Position numbers and translations under genes: made by a program. Source: an uncultured Christensenella sp. (lineage in GTDB: Bacteria > Bacillota > Clostridia > Christensenellales > Borkfalkiaceae). From it: 51,998 nucleotides of DNA. The DNA is taken from NCBI GenBank assembly GCA_910578195.1, contig CAJTOY010000011.1, positions 1-51,998 on the forward strand, read 5' to 3'. A model generated the notes under the pieces. That model worked only from the letters and a program-made list of their open reading frames with translations. It did not search any database and was not told the origin of the DNA. Shown here in pieces: positions 6,582-16,600 of the stretch (position 1 is the first letter of the stretch; each line of letters opens with the position of its first letter).

Positions 6582-7918
6582 AATGGCGAATCTGGCTTTT
6601 GTCGTTCGGCATAACCCTTGCGTGCGTGCTTGTTTTCGGGTTCGCGTCCACGCAGGTTTACTATAATTCTTCAATCGACGACAGCAAGAAGTTTTTGCGC
6701 GTGTACATGAATTTCTATAACGACGACATAACCGCGGACGAAGCGGGCGCGAGGGATTTTTCCGCAATGCTCGGCGGGGCGAGGGTCACGTTTATGGACG
6801 GACGCGGCAACGTGCTTGCGGACAGCTTAGCGGGCGAAAACGCCGAAAACCACGCCGACAGAACAGAAGTACGTCAAGCGATTTCAGACGGCGAAGGTTT
6901 CGCCGTGCGCGGCAGTTCGACCCTCGGTCAGAATATGACGTATTACTGCAAAAGCGTAGGTTATGATTTGCTCGTGCGTATCGCCGTGTTTACCGACTCG
7001 GACTGGAATATCTTCGCGCATATCTTACCGACGGTCGCGTCGTTTGCGGTGGTCATGGTCGCCCTCTGCGTGGTGCTGGCGTTTCTCGCGACGCGCTTTA
7101 TAATCACTCCCGTCAAACAGCTCGCCGAAGAGGCGGCGGGAAATAATACGGTTTCGACGGCGTATCCCGAGCTCGAACCCGTCGCGGAAATACTCAACGG
7201 GCGCAACCGCGACATAAAGCGTCAGATCAGCGAAATACGGCTCGAAAAGGAGCTTGCGGAAAAGGCGAAGGAGTCTAAGGACGAATTCATATCCAACGTC
7301 ACGCACGAAATGAACACGCCGCTGACCTCTATTCACGGCTATGCCGAGCTTCTGGACGCGGGCGGCATGACGGCGCAGCAGCAAAAGACCGCGTATAAAA
7401 CAATCCTCGCGCAGAGTGAAAGGCTGACGAATTTAATCGCGTGCATAATAAATTACAGCGAGATAGACAGCGACGAACTACCGTCGTACGAGGTGGATTT
7501 TTCCGCGCTGGCGAAAGAGACGCTGTGCGCGTTGAAACCCGAAGCGGATAAAAGAAACATAGTAATAAACGAACATATAGACGACAACGTCATAATAATG
7601 AGCCGTCACGAGCGGCTGAGCCGGATATTCGGCAACCTCGTGAGAAACGCCGTAAGATACAACAAGGACGGCGGAAGCGTGACGGTAACGCTGACGGTGC
7701 GCGGGCTGACCGTGGAGGACACGGGCGTGGGAATTTCCCAAGAGAATTTAGACAAGGTTTTTTCGCGGTTTTTCACGGTGGACAAATCGCACAACGGAAA
7801 GAACGGCGGGTTCGGTCTCGGGCTCGCGGTGGTGAAAAAGATATGCCGCAAATCGGGCTGGGAAATAAGCGTGGAAAGCAAGCTCGGCGAGGGCAGTAAA
7901 TTTACGGTGAGGTTTTAA
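6578..7918 (+). CDS. Sensor histidine kinase, PhoR-like
   Basis: A 446-aa membrane kinase. Helix 1 is at about 4-24, followed by an extracytoplasmic sensor domain of ~120 residues. Helix 2 is at about 149-171, with a short HAMP-like linker. The phospho-acceptor is His243 in NVTHEMNTPLTSI. The ATPase domain shows the N box around Asn353-Asn357 (NLVRNAVRY), G1 DTGVG (381-385) and G2 GFGLGL (411-416). It should autophosphorylate on His243 and pass the phosphate to Asp53 of the upstream regulator. It overlaps that gene by 4 nt and the transporter gene by 1 nt (TAATG). The signal is unknown; phosphate limitation is the natural guess from context. The HisKA motif reads HEMNTP rather than HELRTP, which is an ordinary variant. 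Confidence 0.93.
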   Translation: MKWRIWLLSFGITLACVLVFGFASTQVYYNSSIDDSKKFLRVYMNFYNDDITADEAGARDFSAMLGGARVTFMDGRGNVLADSLAGENAENHADRTEVRQAISDGEGFAVRGSSTLGQNMTYYCKSVGYDLLVRIAVFTDSDWNIFAHILPTVASFAVVMVALCVVLAFLATRFIITPVKQLAEEAAGNNTVSTAYPELEPVAEILNGRNRDIKRQISEIRLEKELAEKAKESKDEFISNVTHEMNTPLTSIHGYAELLDAGGMTAQQQKTAYKTILAQSERLTNLIACIINYSEIDSDELPSYEVDFSALAKETLCALKPEADKRNIVINEHIDDNVIIMSRHERLSRIFGNLVRNAVRYNKDGGSVTVTLTVRGLTVEDTGVGISQENLDKVFSRFFTVDKSHNGKNGGFGLGLAVVKKICRKSGWEISVESKLGEGSKFTVRF

Positions 7919-9585
7919 TGGACGCTAAAACGATTGCAAGCTCAATACTGACGCTGATTGCGGGTGTGGGAGTGTTTTTGATTGCGTGTAGTATGATGAG
8001 CTCGAATCTCGAATCGCTCGGGAGTAAAAAGCTCAAAGCGCTGTTTGCGAAGGCTTCGAAAAGTAAGCTTGTCGGCGTGGGCGTAGGCACGGTCACGACC
8101 GCGGCGATACAGAGCTCATCCGCGACGACCGTAATGGTCATAGGCTTCGTCAATGCGGGCGTAATGTCGCTCGCGCAGGCGGCGACGGTCATTTTCGGCG
8201 CGAATATAGGCACGACGATAACGGGACAGATAGTCGCGCTCGGAATGTTCGGAAACTCGATTTCCACTTCGGTTATATTCGCGGCGTTCGCGGGTATAGG
8301 CGCGTTCGTGCTCGCGTTCGCGAAGAGGGACAGCATACGCAAGATCGGCGGCATTATGGCGGGCTTCGGCATGATTTTCGTCGGGCTGTCGCTTATGAGC
8401 GGGTCAATGGACGCGTTCGCGGCTTCCGACGAGCTTAAAAATTTCCTCGCCGTCATAAGCAACCCCGTTCTTCTGGTTCTGATAGGCGCGGTACTTACGG
8501 CGGTTATACAGAGTTCGTCTGTCATGACCTCGATAGCGATAACCATGGTCGTAACGGGGCTTATCAACCTCAACCAAGGCATTTATATCACCATGGGCTC
8601 GAATATCGGCACTTGCGTTACCGCGCTTATCGCGGGCATAACGAGCAGCCGAAACGCGAAGCGCACCGCGCTCATTCATATAATCTTCAATGTGTGCGGC
8701 GTCGTGGTGTTCCTGTTTATCGGGCTGTTTATGCACCTCGGCGGAACAAATTTCGGGTATGTGTTCGAAAAGATTTTCCCCTCCGCGCCGCAGACCCAGC
8801 TCGCCATGTTCCACACCGTGTTCAATCTGACGACGGTAATAATAGTGTTGCCCATGACGAATTTACTCGTAAAGCTGGTCACGAAGGTAATCCCCGACAA
8901 AAAGGGGCAAAAGGAAAAGGGCGAACCGCATTTGTATTTCGTCGACTATCACATGCTCACTACCCCGCCCATTGCGGTACAGCAGACTAAAAACGAAATT
9001 CTGAATATGGCTAAAATCGCCTTGGACAATTTCAACCTTTCGTGCGATATCATAAGCACGCTCGACTACGCCCGCATAGAGGAGTTTCGTGAAAACGAAA
9101 GAGAGCTGAACTTTATAAATAAGGAGCTCGGGAATTTTATAGTAGGACTGTTGAAGTCGAAGCTTGCCGAAAATGACCGCATATATCTTTCGACGGCTAT
9201 CCGCTCGATTTCCGATTTGGAGCGTATAGGCGATTATGCCGAGAACATAGTGGAGTTTGCGGATAATTTAAAGGCTGCGGGCAACAGCTTTTCCGAAACG
9301 GCTTTAAAGGAAACGAGCGAACTGAAATTTTTAATGACGAAGCTTTACGAAAACACGGTAAAAGCCTATAAGGATTTCGACAACGCCGCCTACAACGCCG
9401 CGCTGAAAATAGAGGACGCGGTCGACAAAGTCACGGGCGAAATGGAGCAAAACCACATAAAGCGGCTGTCCGAGGGCACTTGCTCGGCGGAGGCGGGCGC
9501 GCAGTATCTGTCGCTCGCGACCAGCGCGGAGCGCGTAGCCGACCACTTCATAAACGTAGTAAAGACAATAAAGCAGTACGCATAG
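7918..9585 (+). CDS. Na+/phosphate cotransporter (NptA/YjbB type) with PhoU-like C-terminal domain
   Basis: A 555-aa protein of the PNaS family. The membrane part (about 1-320) has the diagnostic inverted repeats: QSSS at 65-68 with GANIGTT at 94-100, and QSSS at 198-201 with GSNIGTC at 227-233. A charged linker leads to a helical PhoU-like domain (about 350-555) with the usual ERIGDYAENI and ERVADHFINV segments. It should import inorganic phosphate with Na+, with the PhoU part regulating activity. It is the third gene of an overlapping unit with a PhoB/PhoR-like pair, which suggests phosphate uptake under two-component control. The TAATG overlap implies coupled translation. Confidence 0.93.
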   Translation: MDAKTIASSILTLIAGVGVFLIACSMMSSNLESLGSKKLKALFAKASKSKLVGVGVGTVTTAAIQSSSATTVMVIGFVNAGVMSLAQAATVIFGANIGTTITGQIVALGMFGNSISTSVIFAAFAGIGAFVLAFAKRDSIRKIGGIMAGFGMIFVGLSLMSGSMDAFAASDELKNFLAVISNPVLLVLIGAVLTAVIQSSSVMTSIAITMVVTGLINLNQGIYITMGSNIGTCVTALIAGITSSRNAKRTALIHIIFNVCGVVVFLFIGLFMHLGGTNFGYVFEKIFPSAPQTQLAMFHTVFNLTTVIIVLPMTNLLVKLVTKVIPDKKGQKEKGEPHLYFVDYHMLTTPPIAVQQTKNEILNMAKIALDNFNLSCDIISTLDYARIEEFRENERELNFINKELGNFIVGLLKSKLAENDRIYLSTAIRSISDLERIGDYAENIVEFADNLKAAGNSFSETALKETSELKFLMTKLYENTVKAYKDFDNAAYNAALKIEDAVDKVTGEMEQNHIKRLSEGTCSAEAGAQYLSLATSAERVADHFINVVKTIKQYA

Positions 9586-9586
9586 G

Positions 9587-9608
9587 AAGCGCCCGAAAGG
9601 GCGTTTTT
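9587..9608 (+). terminator. Rho-independent terminator after the phosphate transporter
   Basis: CGCCC-GAAA-GGGCG stem with a stable GAAA tetraloop, followed by TTTTT, starting 2 nt after the stop codon. Confidence 0.8.
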
Positions 9609-9622
9609 CCTTTTTAATAGCC

Positions 9623-9651
9623 TTGACTTTGACGGCGCATAATGATAAAAT
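9623..9651 (+). promoter_or_regulatory. Sigma-A type promoter for the six-repeat surface protein
   Basis: TTGACT (9623-9628), 17-nt spacer, TAAAAT (9646-9651). The Shine-Dalgarno GAGGAGGG lies at 9666-9673, ahead of the ATG at 9684. Confidence 0.8.
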
Positions 9652-9683
9652 AAGCTAAAATTCACGAGGAGGGAAAAATTTTA

Positions 9684-11915
9684 ATGGTCAGAAATACCTC
9701 TCTGCAAAAGATTTTAATATCGGCGGTAATGCTTGTTTTGCTTGCGCTTTGCGCCGCCTTTTCGGCGACGTTCGCCTACGCCGACGGCGAAAATTACTGG
9801 ACGGAAAGCCCCGATATAGTCCGCTGGACGTACGGCGGTTTCAACAAGGTTACCAACGTAATCAAGGGCAAGCCCGCGCACGGCACGCCGACCTTTTCGA
9901 TTCTTCACCACGACATGTCGTACATAAACGGCGCGGAGGCGTTGAAAGATTTTACAGTCAATGAAAACGGCGAGGTTCCCGACGAAGTCGAAGCCGAGCT
10001 CAGAAAGCTGCCCGTTGCGGGAAAGGGCTACGTTCTGAGGGCTAACGTCGCGGCCGACGGATACCCCACACTTTCGACGGACGTTCCCTTCGACGTAATT
10101 CAGGCGTCGAACAACTGGCTCGTTCCGCCCGCGGTGCTCGGTTGGCGGCACGGCGAGTACGACCCCGAAATCAACTTCATAAACGCCGTTCCCGCGTTCG
10201 GCAAGGATACGATGATATTCATTCTCTGGGAAAAGGATTCGGAGGGCAACTTCCAAATGCTTCGACTAAACGGAAGCCCGTTTTTCTCGTTCAAGGAGGA
10301 CGGCACGCTTCCCGAAAATATAAAAATGGAGCTGAAAAAGCTTGACGCGGGCACCTATTCGCTCGTCGCGACGGTACCCGCTACGGCAAATTACACGGGG
10401 CTGAACACGGACCCCGCTTCGGGCAGCACGGGCGCGATATTCAATATTACGAAGTCGGTCAACACCTGGCTGAAATCGCCGAGCGTGGTGCAGTGGGAGT
10501 GGAGCCGTTTCAACGGCACAATCAATCTGTTTACCGCCGTGCCCGCCCTTCCCGTCGAGCCCGCGAAAAAGCGGGTCAAGTTCGGGATTTACACCGAAGC
10601 CGACTGCAACGAAATTTCGGCGGTCGAGGGGCTGGGCGAGTTCACGACCAAGTCGGGGCTGGCGAGCGGCGACGACGGAGTGGATACGCGCATAGAGGAT
10701 TTGCTTCGCGCGCTCGACGCGGGCACATATTACCTGCTCGCCGAGACGGTGGACAATCCGTCCGAAATTACTAACTTCGCGGGGCTGAGGACGGTTGTAC
10801 CGTTCACCGTCCACAAGTACCAAAACAGCTGGAAAACCATGCCGAACGTGGTTCAGTGGAATTACGGCGAATACAACCCCGAAGTAAATACCATAACCGC
10901 GGTGCCGCACTTCCCCGTTGGCGGCGCGGAGGTAAGATACAATATCTTCAAAGAGGACGGCTATACCTTTGCATTCGAGCAGAGTGCGGACGGCTTCGTC
11001 ATAGACGGTGAAATCGAAGAAAAGCTTTCTTCGCTCGGCGCGGGGAATTACTATCTGTCCGCGGCGACGGCGGGCAACCGTAACTATATGGGCATGAAAA
11101 CGGTCGTGCCGTTCAAGGTTCAGAGAGTGCAGAACACCTGGCTGAGAACTCCCGCGGTGACCGAGTGGCAGTACGGCGGGTACGATAGGGCGTTTAACAA
11201 AATCACGGCTTTGCCCGCGTACGGCGACGCTGTAATCGCATTGTATGATATGGACGGCAACGCCGTTGTCGAAGGCTTCACCTTGACCGAAAGCGAGGGC
11301 GGGCAGTACGTCCCCGATGCCGTAGCCGAAAAATTGAAGGGGCTTGGCGCGGGCAGTTATTATCTGTACGCGTCGGTTGCGGGCGACGACCCGAACTTTA
11401 CGGGGCTGAACGCTGCCGTGGGCTTCGAGGAGATAAAGCTTCAATCGATAAAGTTCACGGTATTCAGGGCGAAAAACGGCTGGGTCACCGTACCGCGCAT
11501 ACTCAGTTGGAGCGAGGGGCATTTCGACCCCGAAGAAAATAAAATTATCGCCGAAGCCGAAGAGGGCAACGACGCGCTGTATATCTATGTTTTAGACGGG
11601 GCTGATAAAATACTTACCTCGAATTCGGGCGGAAGCTCGCTCGATTACAAATTGATTTCGAAGCTGAGCGTAGGCTCGTACAAAGTGCGCTTCGAGATTG
11701 CGGAAACGGACGACTACGACGGGCTGAAAGCCGAAATAACCTTTGCGGTCTACGAGGATTCGGTGGGGCTGGGCGGAATTATAGCCGCCACGGTGGTGTT
11801 CGCCGCCGTCGACGTGATTGCTGCGGGCGTATGCATAGCCTTGCTGATTTTAAGGCGCAGAAAGGTTGAAAAAGCCTTCCGCGAAATGATGCAAAAAGAA
11901 TTGAACGACAAATAA
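9684..11915 (+). CDS. Membrane-anchored surface protein with six Trp-rich repeats
   Basis: A 743-aa protein with a signal peptide (about 1-33, ending AYA-D). The exported part consists of six tandem repeats of ~105-115 residues. Each opens with (N/S)xW...P.(V/I)..W..G..(N/D)...N.I.A.P, passes a GxIP.../LxxLxAG(T/S/N)Y(Y/S)L segment, and closes with a NY.GL...V.F.V strand, like a small beta-sandwich. It ends with YEDSVG, one membrane helix (about 690-715) and a short basic cytosolic tail. There is no LPXTG motif. The repeat and the EDSVG anchor both recur at the end of the 20013-25472 protein. I know no function for the repeat; adhesion or cell-surface scaffolding is a guess. It is monocistronic with its own promoter and a bidirectional terminator. 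Confidence 0.82.
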   Translation: MVRNTSLQKILISAVMLVLLALCAAFSATFAYADGENYWTESPDIVRWTYGGFNKVTNVIKGKPAHGTPTFSILHHDMSYINGAEALKDFTVNENGEVPDEVEAELRKLPVAGKGYVLRANVAADGYPTLSTDVPFDVIQASNNWLVPPAVLGWRHGEYDPEINFINAVPAFGKDTMIFILWEKDSEGNFQMLRLNGSPFFSFKEDGTLPENIKMELKKLDAGTYSLVATVPATANYTGLNTDPASGSTGAIFNITKSVNTWLKSPSVVQWEWSRFNGTINLFTAVPALPVEPAKKRVKFGIYTEADCNEISAVEGLGEFTTKSGLASGDDGVDTRIEDLLRALDAGTYYLLAETVDNPSEITNFAGLRTVVPFTVHKYQNSWKTMPNVVQWNYGEYNPEVNTITAVPHFPVGGAEVRYNIFKEDGYTFAFEQSADGFVIDGEIEEKLSSLGAGNYYLSAATAGNRNYMGMKTVVPFKVQRVQNTWLRTPAVTEWQYGGYDRAFNKITALPAYGDAVIALYDMDGNAVVEGFTLTESEGGQYVPDAVAEKLKGLGAGSYYLYASVAGDDPNFTGLNAAVGFEEIKLQSIKFTVFRAKNGWVTVPRILSWSEGHFDPEENKIIAEAEEGNDALYIYVLDGADKILTSNSGGSSLDYKLISKLSVGSYKVRFEIAETDDYDGLKAEITFAVYEDSVGLGGIIAATVVFAAVDVIAAGVCIALLILRRRKVEKAFREMMQKELNDK

Positions 11916-11920
11916 AAAAC

Positions 11921-11957
11921 AACCCCGCCCGCGGAGCTTCCGCGGGCGGGGTTTTCA
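11921..11957. terminator. Bidirectional terminator between convergent genes
   Basis: A perfect 15-bp GC-rich stem (11921-11935 with 11939-11953) has T's on its 3' side and A's on its 5' side. It can therefore end transcription of both the plus-strand gene ending at 11915 and the minus-strand gene ending at 11963. Confidence 0.9.
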
Positions 11958-11962
11958 AATTA

Positions 11963-13438
11963 TTAATAGTTGTCGGTCATTGCAATCGCCGTTATGCGCG
12001 CGCCTCTCGATTTGGGCGTGCCCGCGTCGGTGTATTCGTACCTGCAATAAATCGTGTACGTTCCCGCCGCGGTTACGTTGAAGGTAACCGTGTCCGCCGT
12101 CGTTCCCGTGATTTCGTAAGCGCCGTTGTTCTCGGTCACATTCGCGCCCTTCGAGGAGGCGGCGACCGCGTTGTCGCTTGCGTCTTTGAGCATAAGACTT
12201 GAAACGTTAGTGCTTCCCGTCGAGGCGAAGCTTACGGTTATCGTGCCAGTGCTCGTAAACGTCACCGAAATTCCGCCGTCCTTGCACTCTATGCAGTCGG
12301 GCGATTTGCCGTCCGCAGACTTAGCTTTGTTTCTGTAAGTGACCTTGCTTTCGGCTATTTTGAGGAAGGAATTCACACCCGTAAAGTTGGCTTGGGTGAG
12401 CGCGGATTTATCCGCGGGGTCGAGCGCAATCGCGCCGTAATCGTAAGTGAAAGTATGGGGCTTTACCGCCGTGTCGCCGCTCCATTTTGCGGTGAGGGTT
12501 ATATCCGCCGTGACGGGGGCGTCGAAATCGTACTCGGTGCCCGCCGCGTTGAACCAGCCGAGGAAGGTTTCGCCCGACTTCGTCGGGTCGGCGGGGCGTA
12601 CCGCCTTTTCGCCCTTGGTCTGGCGCTGTGCGGCAACCTCGCTGCCGCCGTTTGAATCGAAGGTTACGGTGAAGTGCTCGGTTTCCCATTTGGCGGTGAG
12701 GGTTATATCCGCCGTGACGGGCGTCGAGAAATCGTAAAGCGTGCCTTCCGCGGTGTACCAGCCCACAAAATCGAAGCCCGCCTTTTCGGGGGTTTCGGGC
12801 TCGGCTACCGCCTCGCCGCTTATAACCAGCGCGCTTGCGACCGTCGCCGTGCCGCCGTTCGCGTCAAAGGTCACCGTGTAGCTTTCGCCCGACGGCGGCG
12901 TGCCGCCGTCTTTCCACTTTGCGAAAAGGGTCAAATCGCTTTGTATTTCCGAGGTGAAGTCGAATTCCGCGTTTTCCTCGGTTACCCACTTGTCGAACGT
13001 CGCGCCGACCTTTACGGGGTCATCGGGCTTTTGAACGGTCTTGCCCTTTTCTACCGTGACGGTCTTATAGGCTGCGCCGTCCACGTTAAAGGTCACTTTG
13101 CATGTTTGCGCGGGAGTGACGGTTTCAACCTTCCACGAAGCGAAAAGGGTAATGTTCCCCGTGACCTCCTCCGCGAAATTGTAGGGCGTGTTGTCAAGCT
13201 TTAACCAGCCTTCGAAAACATATCCGCTTCTCGTCGGGTCGGCGGGCTTTGCGACCGCCGTTCCGCTTTCGACTTCTACGGAAGGAATTTCCGTTCCGCC
13301 GTTCGTGTCGAACGTAACCGTGTAGTAAACGGTCTTTTCTTTTTTACAGCCTGCGTTAACGAACAGCCCCGCCGCAAAGACGAGGCAAAGCGCGCATAAA
13401 AAAAGACCGTAGAAAAATTTTTGTGTTTTTGTTCTCAT
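11963..13438 (-). CDS. Lipoprotein with four InlB/Listeria-Bacteroides repeats and a C-terminal beta domain
   Basis: A 491-aa exported protein. The leader ends in NAGC, with Cys31 the probable lipidated residue; the lipobox is not ideal because of Asn at -3. Four repeats of ~65 residues follow (38-103, 112-176, 186-251, 255-319), each running from VTF(D)xNGG through P..P.(K/R).G..F.GW to (T/A).(D/N).TL.A.W. This is the InlB B-repeat/Flg_new pattern, and repeat 2 is the most diverged. The last ~165 residues form a beta-rich domain with a GTYTIYC strand and a final ITAIAMTDNY, resembling accessory domains seen next to pectate lyase modules. It is transcribed divergently from the large pectate lyase, with a shared 169-bp intergenic region. 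An adhesion or pectin-binding role is plausible. Confidence 0.85.
   Translation of the reverse strand: MRTKTQKFFYGLFLCALCLVFAAGLFVNAGCKKEKTVYYTVTFDTNGGTEIPSVEVESGTAVAKPADPTRSGYVFEGWLKLDNTPYNFAEEVTGNITLFASWKVETVTPAQTCKVTFNVDGAAYKTVTVEKGKTVQKPDDPVKVGATFDKWVTEENAEFDFTSEIQSDLTLFAKWKDGGTPPSGESYTVTFDANGGTATVASALVISGEAVAEPETPEKAGFDFVGWYTAEGTLYDFSTPVTADITLTAKWETEHFTVTFDSNGGSEVAAQRQTKGEKAVRPADPTKSGETFLGWFNAAGTEYDFDAPVTADITLTAKWSGDTAVKPHTFTYDYGAIALDPADKSALTQANFTGVNSFLKIAESKVTYRNKAKSADGKSPDCIECKDGGISVTFTSTGTITVSFASTGSTNVSSLMLKDASDNAVAASSKGANVTENNGAYEITGTTADTVTFNVTAAGTYTIYCRYEYTDAGTPKSRGARITAIAMTDNY
12489..12721 (-). repeat. Repeated 29-bp block inside the InlB-repeat gene
   Basis: Positions 12489-12517 and 12693-12721 are identical over 29 bp and encode the end of InlB repeats 4 and 3 (VTADITLTA). 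DNA identity beyond what the protein needs suggests a recent duplication or conversion between these two repeats. Confidence 0.8.
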
Positions 13439-13460
13439 TTCTTTCTCCTTTATCCGCTTT

Positions 13461-13489
13461 ATTCTATCACAGTCCGCGCTTTAAGTCAA
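13461..13489 (-). promoter_or_regulatory. Promoter of the InlB-repeat lipoprotein (minus strand)
   Basis: Read on the minus strand: TTGACT at 13489-13484, 17-nt spacer, TAGAAT at 13466-13461. The Shine-Dalgarno AAGGAGAAAG follows, then the ATG at 13438. Confidence 0.8.
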
Positions 13490-13547
13490 CGAAAATTAAA
13501 ATTTATATCAAAAATTGTACTTTTATAACAAAAAGTAAAAATTTGTA

Positions 13548-13576
13548 TTGCTTTTTGCAAAGTTATGGTATATACT
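13548..13576 (+). promoter_or_regulatory. Promoter of the large pectate lyase gene
   Basis: TTGCTT (13548-13553), 17-nt spacer, TATACT (13571-13576). AAGGAG at 13596-13601 precedes the ATG at 13608. The divergent promoter's -35 box is 58 bp away across an AT-rich stretch that could hold a shared regulator site, though no clear palindrome is visible. Confidence 0.7.
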
Positions 13577-13607
13577 TTATAAGGGAAAAAAGTGATAAGG
13601 AGAAAAA

Positions 13608-16600
13608 ATGAAGATTTCGAAAAAGAGGTTGCCGTGGAAGTTCGCGGCGGTTGTTGCTGCGTTCGTTGCCGCAATGGGAATAGTTTGCGGCGGCGCGTTC
13701 ACCGCGGCGTACGCCGAGGAGCATGTACATACTTTCTCGGAGGAGTGGAGCTCGGGCTATAAAAACCACTGGCACGAGGCGGATTGCGGTCACGGCATAG
13801 TGGCGGGCATGGCGGCGCACACGTTCACGGACGGGGTGTGCACGGTCTGCGGCGAGGAGAAGCCGGACATATCGCACGTCCATACCTTCAAGGACGTCTG
13901 GAAGTTCGACAACGCCAACCACTGGCGCGAGGCGACTTGCGGACACAACATAGTTAAAGATATCGCGCCGCACTCGTCCGACCCGTGCGTGTGCGGATAT
14001 ACCGCGGGCGGAAGCACGAACCCCGACCCCGGCATCGACCCCAATCCCGACCCTAACCCGGGCGAGGACATAGAGGGACCCAAGGATCCCGCGGAGGTTC
14101 CCGCGGAAATAAATCGGGCGGGCGGATACAACGAAAGCCTTTTCGCCGAGTGGACGGCGGACAGCGTCGAGCAGGTCACCGCTGCGTATAAGGAAAAGAA
14201 CGCTGCCGAGTGGACGGCTGTCGACGAAAACCTTATAAGAATAAACGGCAGAACCGCGCGCGTGGACGCGGTGGGGCTTAAAGAGGGGGATTACGACCTT
14301 AAAATAACCGTCGCGAGCGGGGATAGTATCGAGGTCAAGGGAATTCCCGTGACCAAATACGACCGTTCGGGCTACGCGCATTTCAAGTACACCGACGGCG
14401 TCGGCGCGTACAAGGACGACGGCACTCTGAAAGACGGCGCGCTGGTTATCTACGTTTCCAACAAGAACAAGAACAACGTTATAAATTATGTATATAAGAA
14501 CACCCCGAACGGGCTGGTCAAAGAGGACATAACCGAGTACATCAAGCCCGGCAAGCCCGAACTTAACGGCAAGCCCCTCGGCGGCGAAACCTACGGCTCG
14601 ATAGGTTACATACTCAACAACAGGGGCTATGCGAACAATACCGAGCGCGAGAAATACGGAATTCAGAAACTGACCCAGCAATACGGCGCGGTCGCGGTAC
14701 GTCTGCTCGACAGAGTCGAGTCGGAATACGACGGCAATCTGTACAACGGCGACGCGCCCACGCTTACGGGGCTGACCTACTACGCGAAGAACGGAAATTT
14801 AAACCCCATTACGGGCGAGAAATATGTGAAAGGCTCGGCTGTTCCCAACGGCGGTTCGGCGGGCGACAACGGCCAGATGGCGCGTATAACCAACGCCAAA
14901 AACCTCACTATCGAGGGCATAGGCGAGGACGCCATGATGTACGGCTGGGGGATTCACTTCGTTTCCAACGACAACCTGCACAAGATACCCGGTGCCGGTA
15001 CGAGCTTCGAGGTAAGGAACATAACCTTTCAAAACTACCCCGAGGACGCAATCGGCATGGAGGGCACACAGGGCACCAAGGTCGACGCGAACGGCAGCAT
15101 TACAAGCGGCGCGTCGTCGGCAAACGCGGACCTCATTTCCCCCGTCGAAAGGTGCTGGATTCACAACAACGTATTCCTTCCGGGATATTGCGCCAAGCCC
15201 GCGGAAAGCGACAAAGCCGAGGGCGACGGAAGCTGCGACTTCAAGCGCGGACAGTTCTACACGCTGTCATACAACTATTTTACCAAGTGTCATAAAACAA
15301 ACCTTATCGGTTCGTCGGACAGCTCGGTTTCCTACAACGTGAGCATGCACCACAACTGGTGGGATAACTGCGGCTCGCGCCAGCCCCTCGCAAGGCAGGC
15401 GAATATCCACTACTACAACAACTATATAGTGGGCGCGACCGACTACGTTTCGTCGCTGCGCGCAAACTGCCTCATTTTCAGCGAGGCGAACTATTACATA
15501 GGCTGCAAGCAGATTACCCAGAAAAAGGACGGCGACGGCGTCGCGTGGAAAAACGTTTATTACGGCAACTTCGCCGAGAATGCGTATACCGAGCTCGCCT
15601 CGCGCACGCAGACCGTCTCCAACAACTGCAAGTTTATTTACAGAAACATAGACTATTCGAAGTTCTACGTCGACGCCGACAAATTCTATTACGACGCGGC
15701 GACCCAAAGCTCGGACTGCCTCCTCGACACGGCGGCTACCGCGAGAATAAGGGTCATGATGTTCGCGGGCGTAAACGGCTTCGGCAAAAGCAAGGAAGAG
15801 ACGGCTTTGAACAATTACACCCCCGCCAAGGCAGTCGAGCTCGCCGAATCGGGCGAAACGGTCATTGCCCTTCCCGCGAGCAAAAACGACGCCGACGTCA
15901 AGGGCGTTATGTTCAGGGGGCTGACGGGCGCGGCGAGCGGAACGATAAAGGGCAAGGGACAGATTATAACCTTCACGCTCGCTTCCGAGGCGCAGCTTAC
16001 CGTAACCACTGCGACCACGGGCGACTTCGCCCCCGAGCTTTTAAGCGCGGACGGCATACTGTGGGCGGGCAAGTTTACGGGCACGCTGAAAATAGTGTTA
16101 CCCGCGGGCACGTACTTCATAAGCTCGGGACAGCTCGACAAGGAGGCGGTGATTAGCGCGCTTTCGTTTGCCGATACGGGCAATTCGCAGGCGGCGCGCG
16201 TGCAAGCCGCGGTCGATGCGATTAACGCAATTCCGTCCGCGACAGACGTAGGCTTTGCGGACGCGGTAAAGGCGGCGCAGACCGCTTACTCGGCGTTGAC
16301 GGCTTCCGAAAAGGCTTCGTTCGACGGCGCGCTCAAAGCCAAGCTGAGCGACGCGGTCAACACGCTCGACAAGTCGCTTGCAGACAAGGTCGTCGCGCTG
16401 ATTGACGAAATCGGGGTTGTAACCGCAAATTCCTACGCGAAGATAAACAAGGCGCAAACCGAGTACGACAAGCTCACGGCGGAGCAGAAGAAGCTGGTCG
16501 CGAACTATTCCGCGCTCGTCGAGGCGCAGGCGGCGTTCAACGATTTCGCGGTGGATAATCTCGTACGGCAGATTGAAAAGCTTCCCGACGTGTCTCAAAT

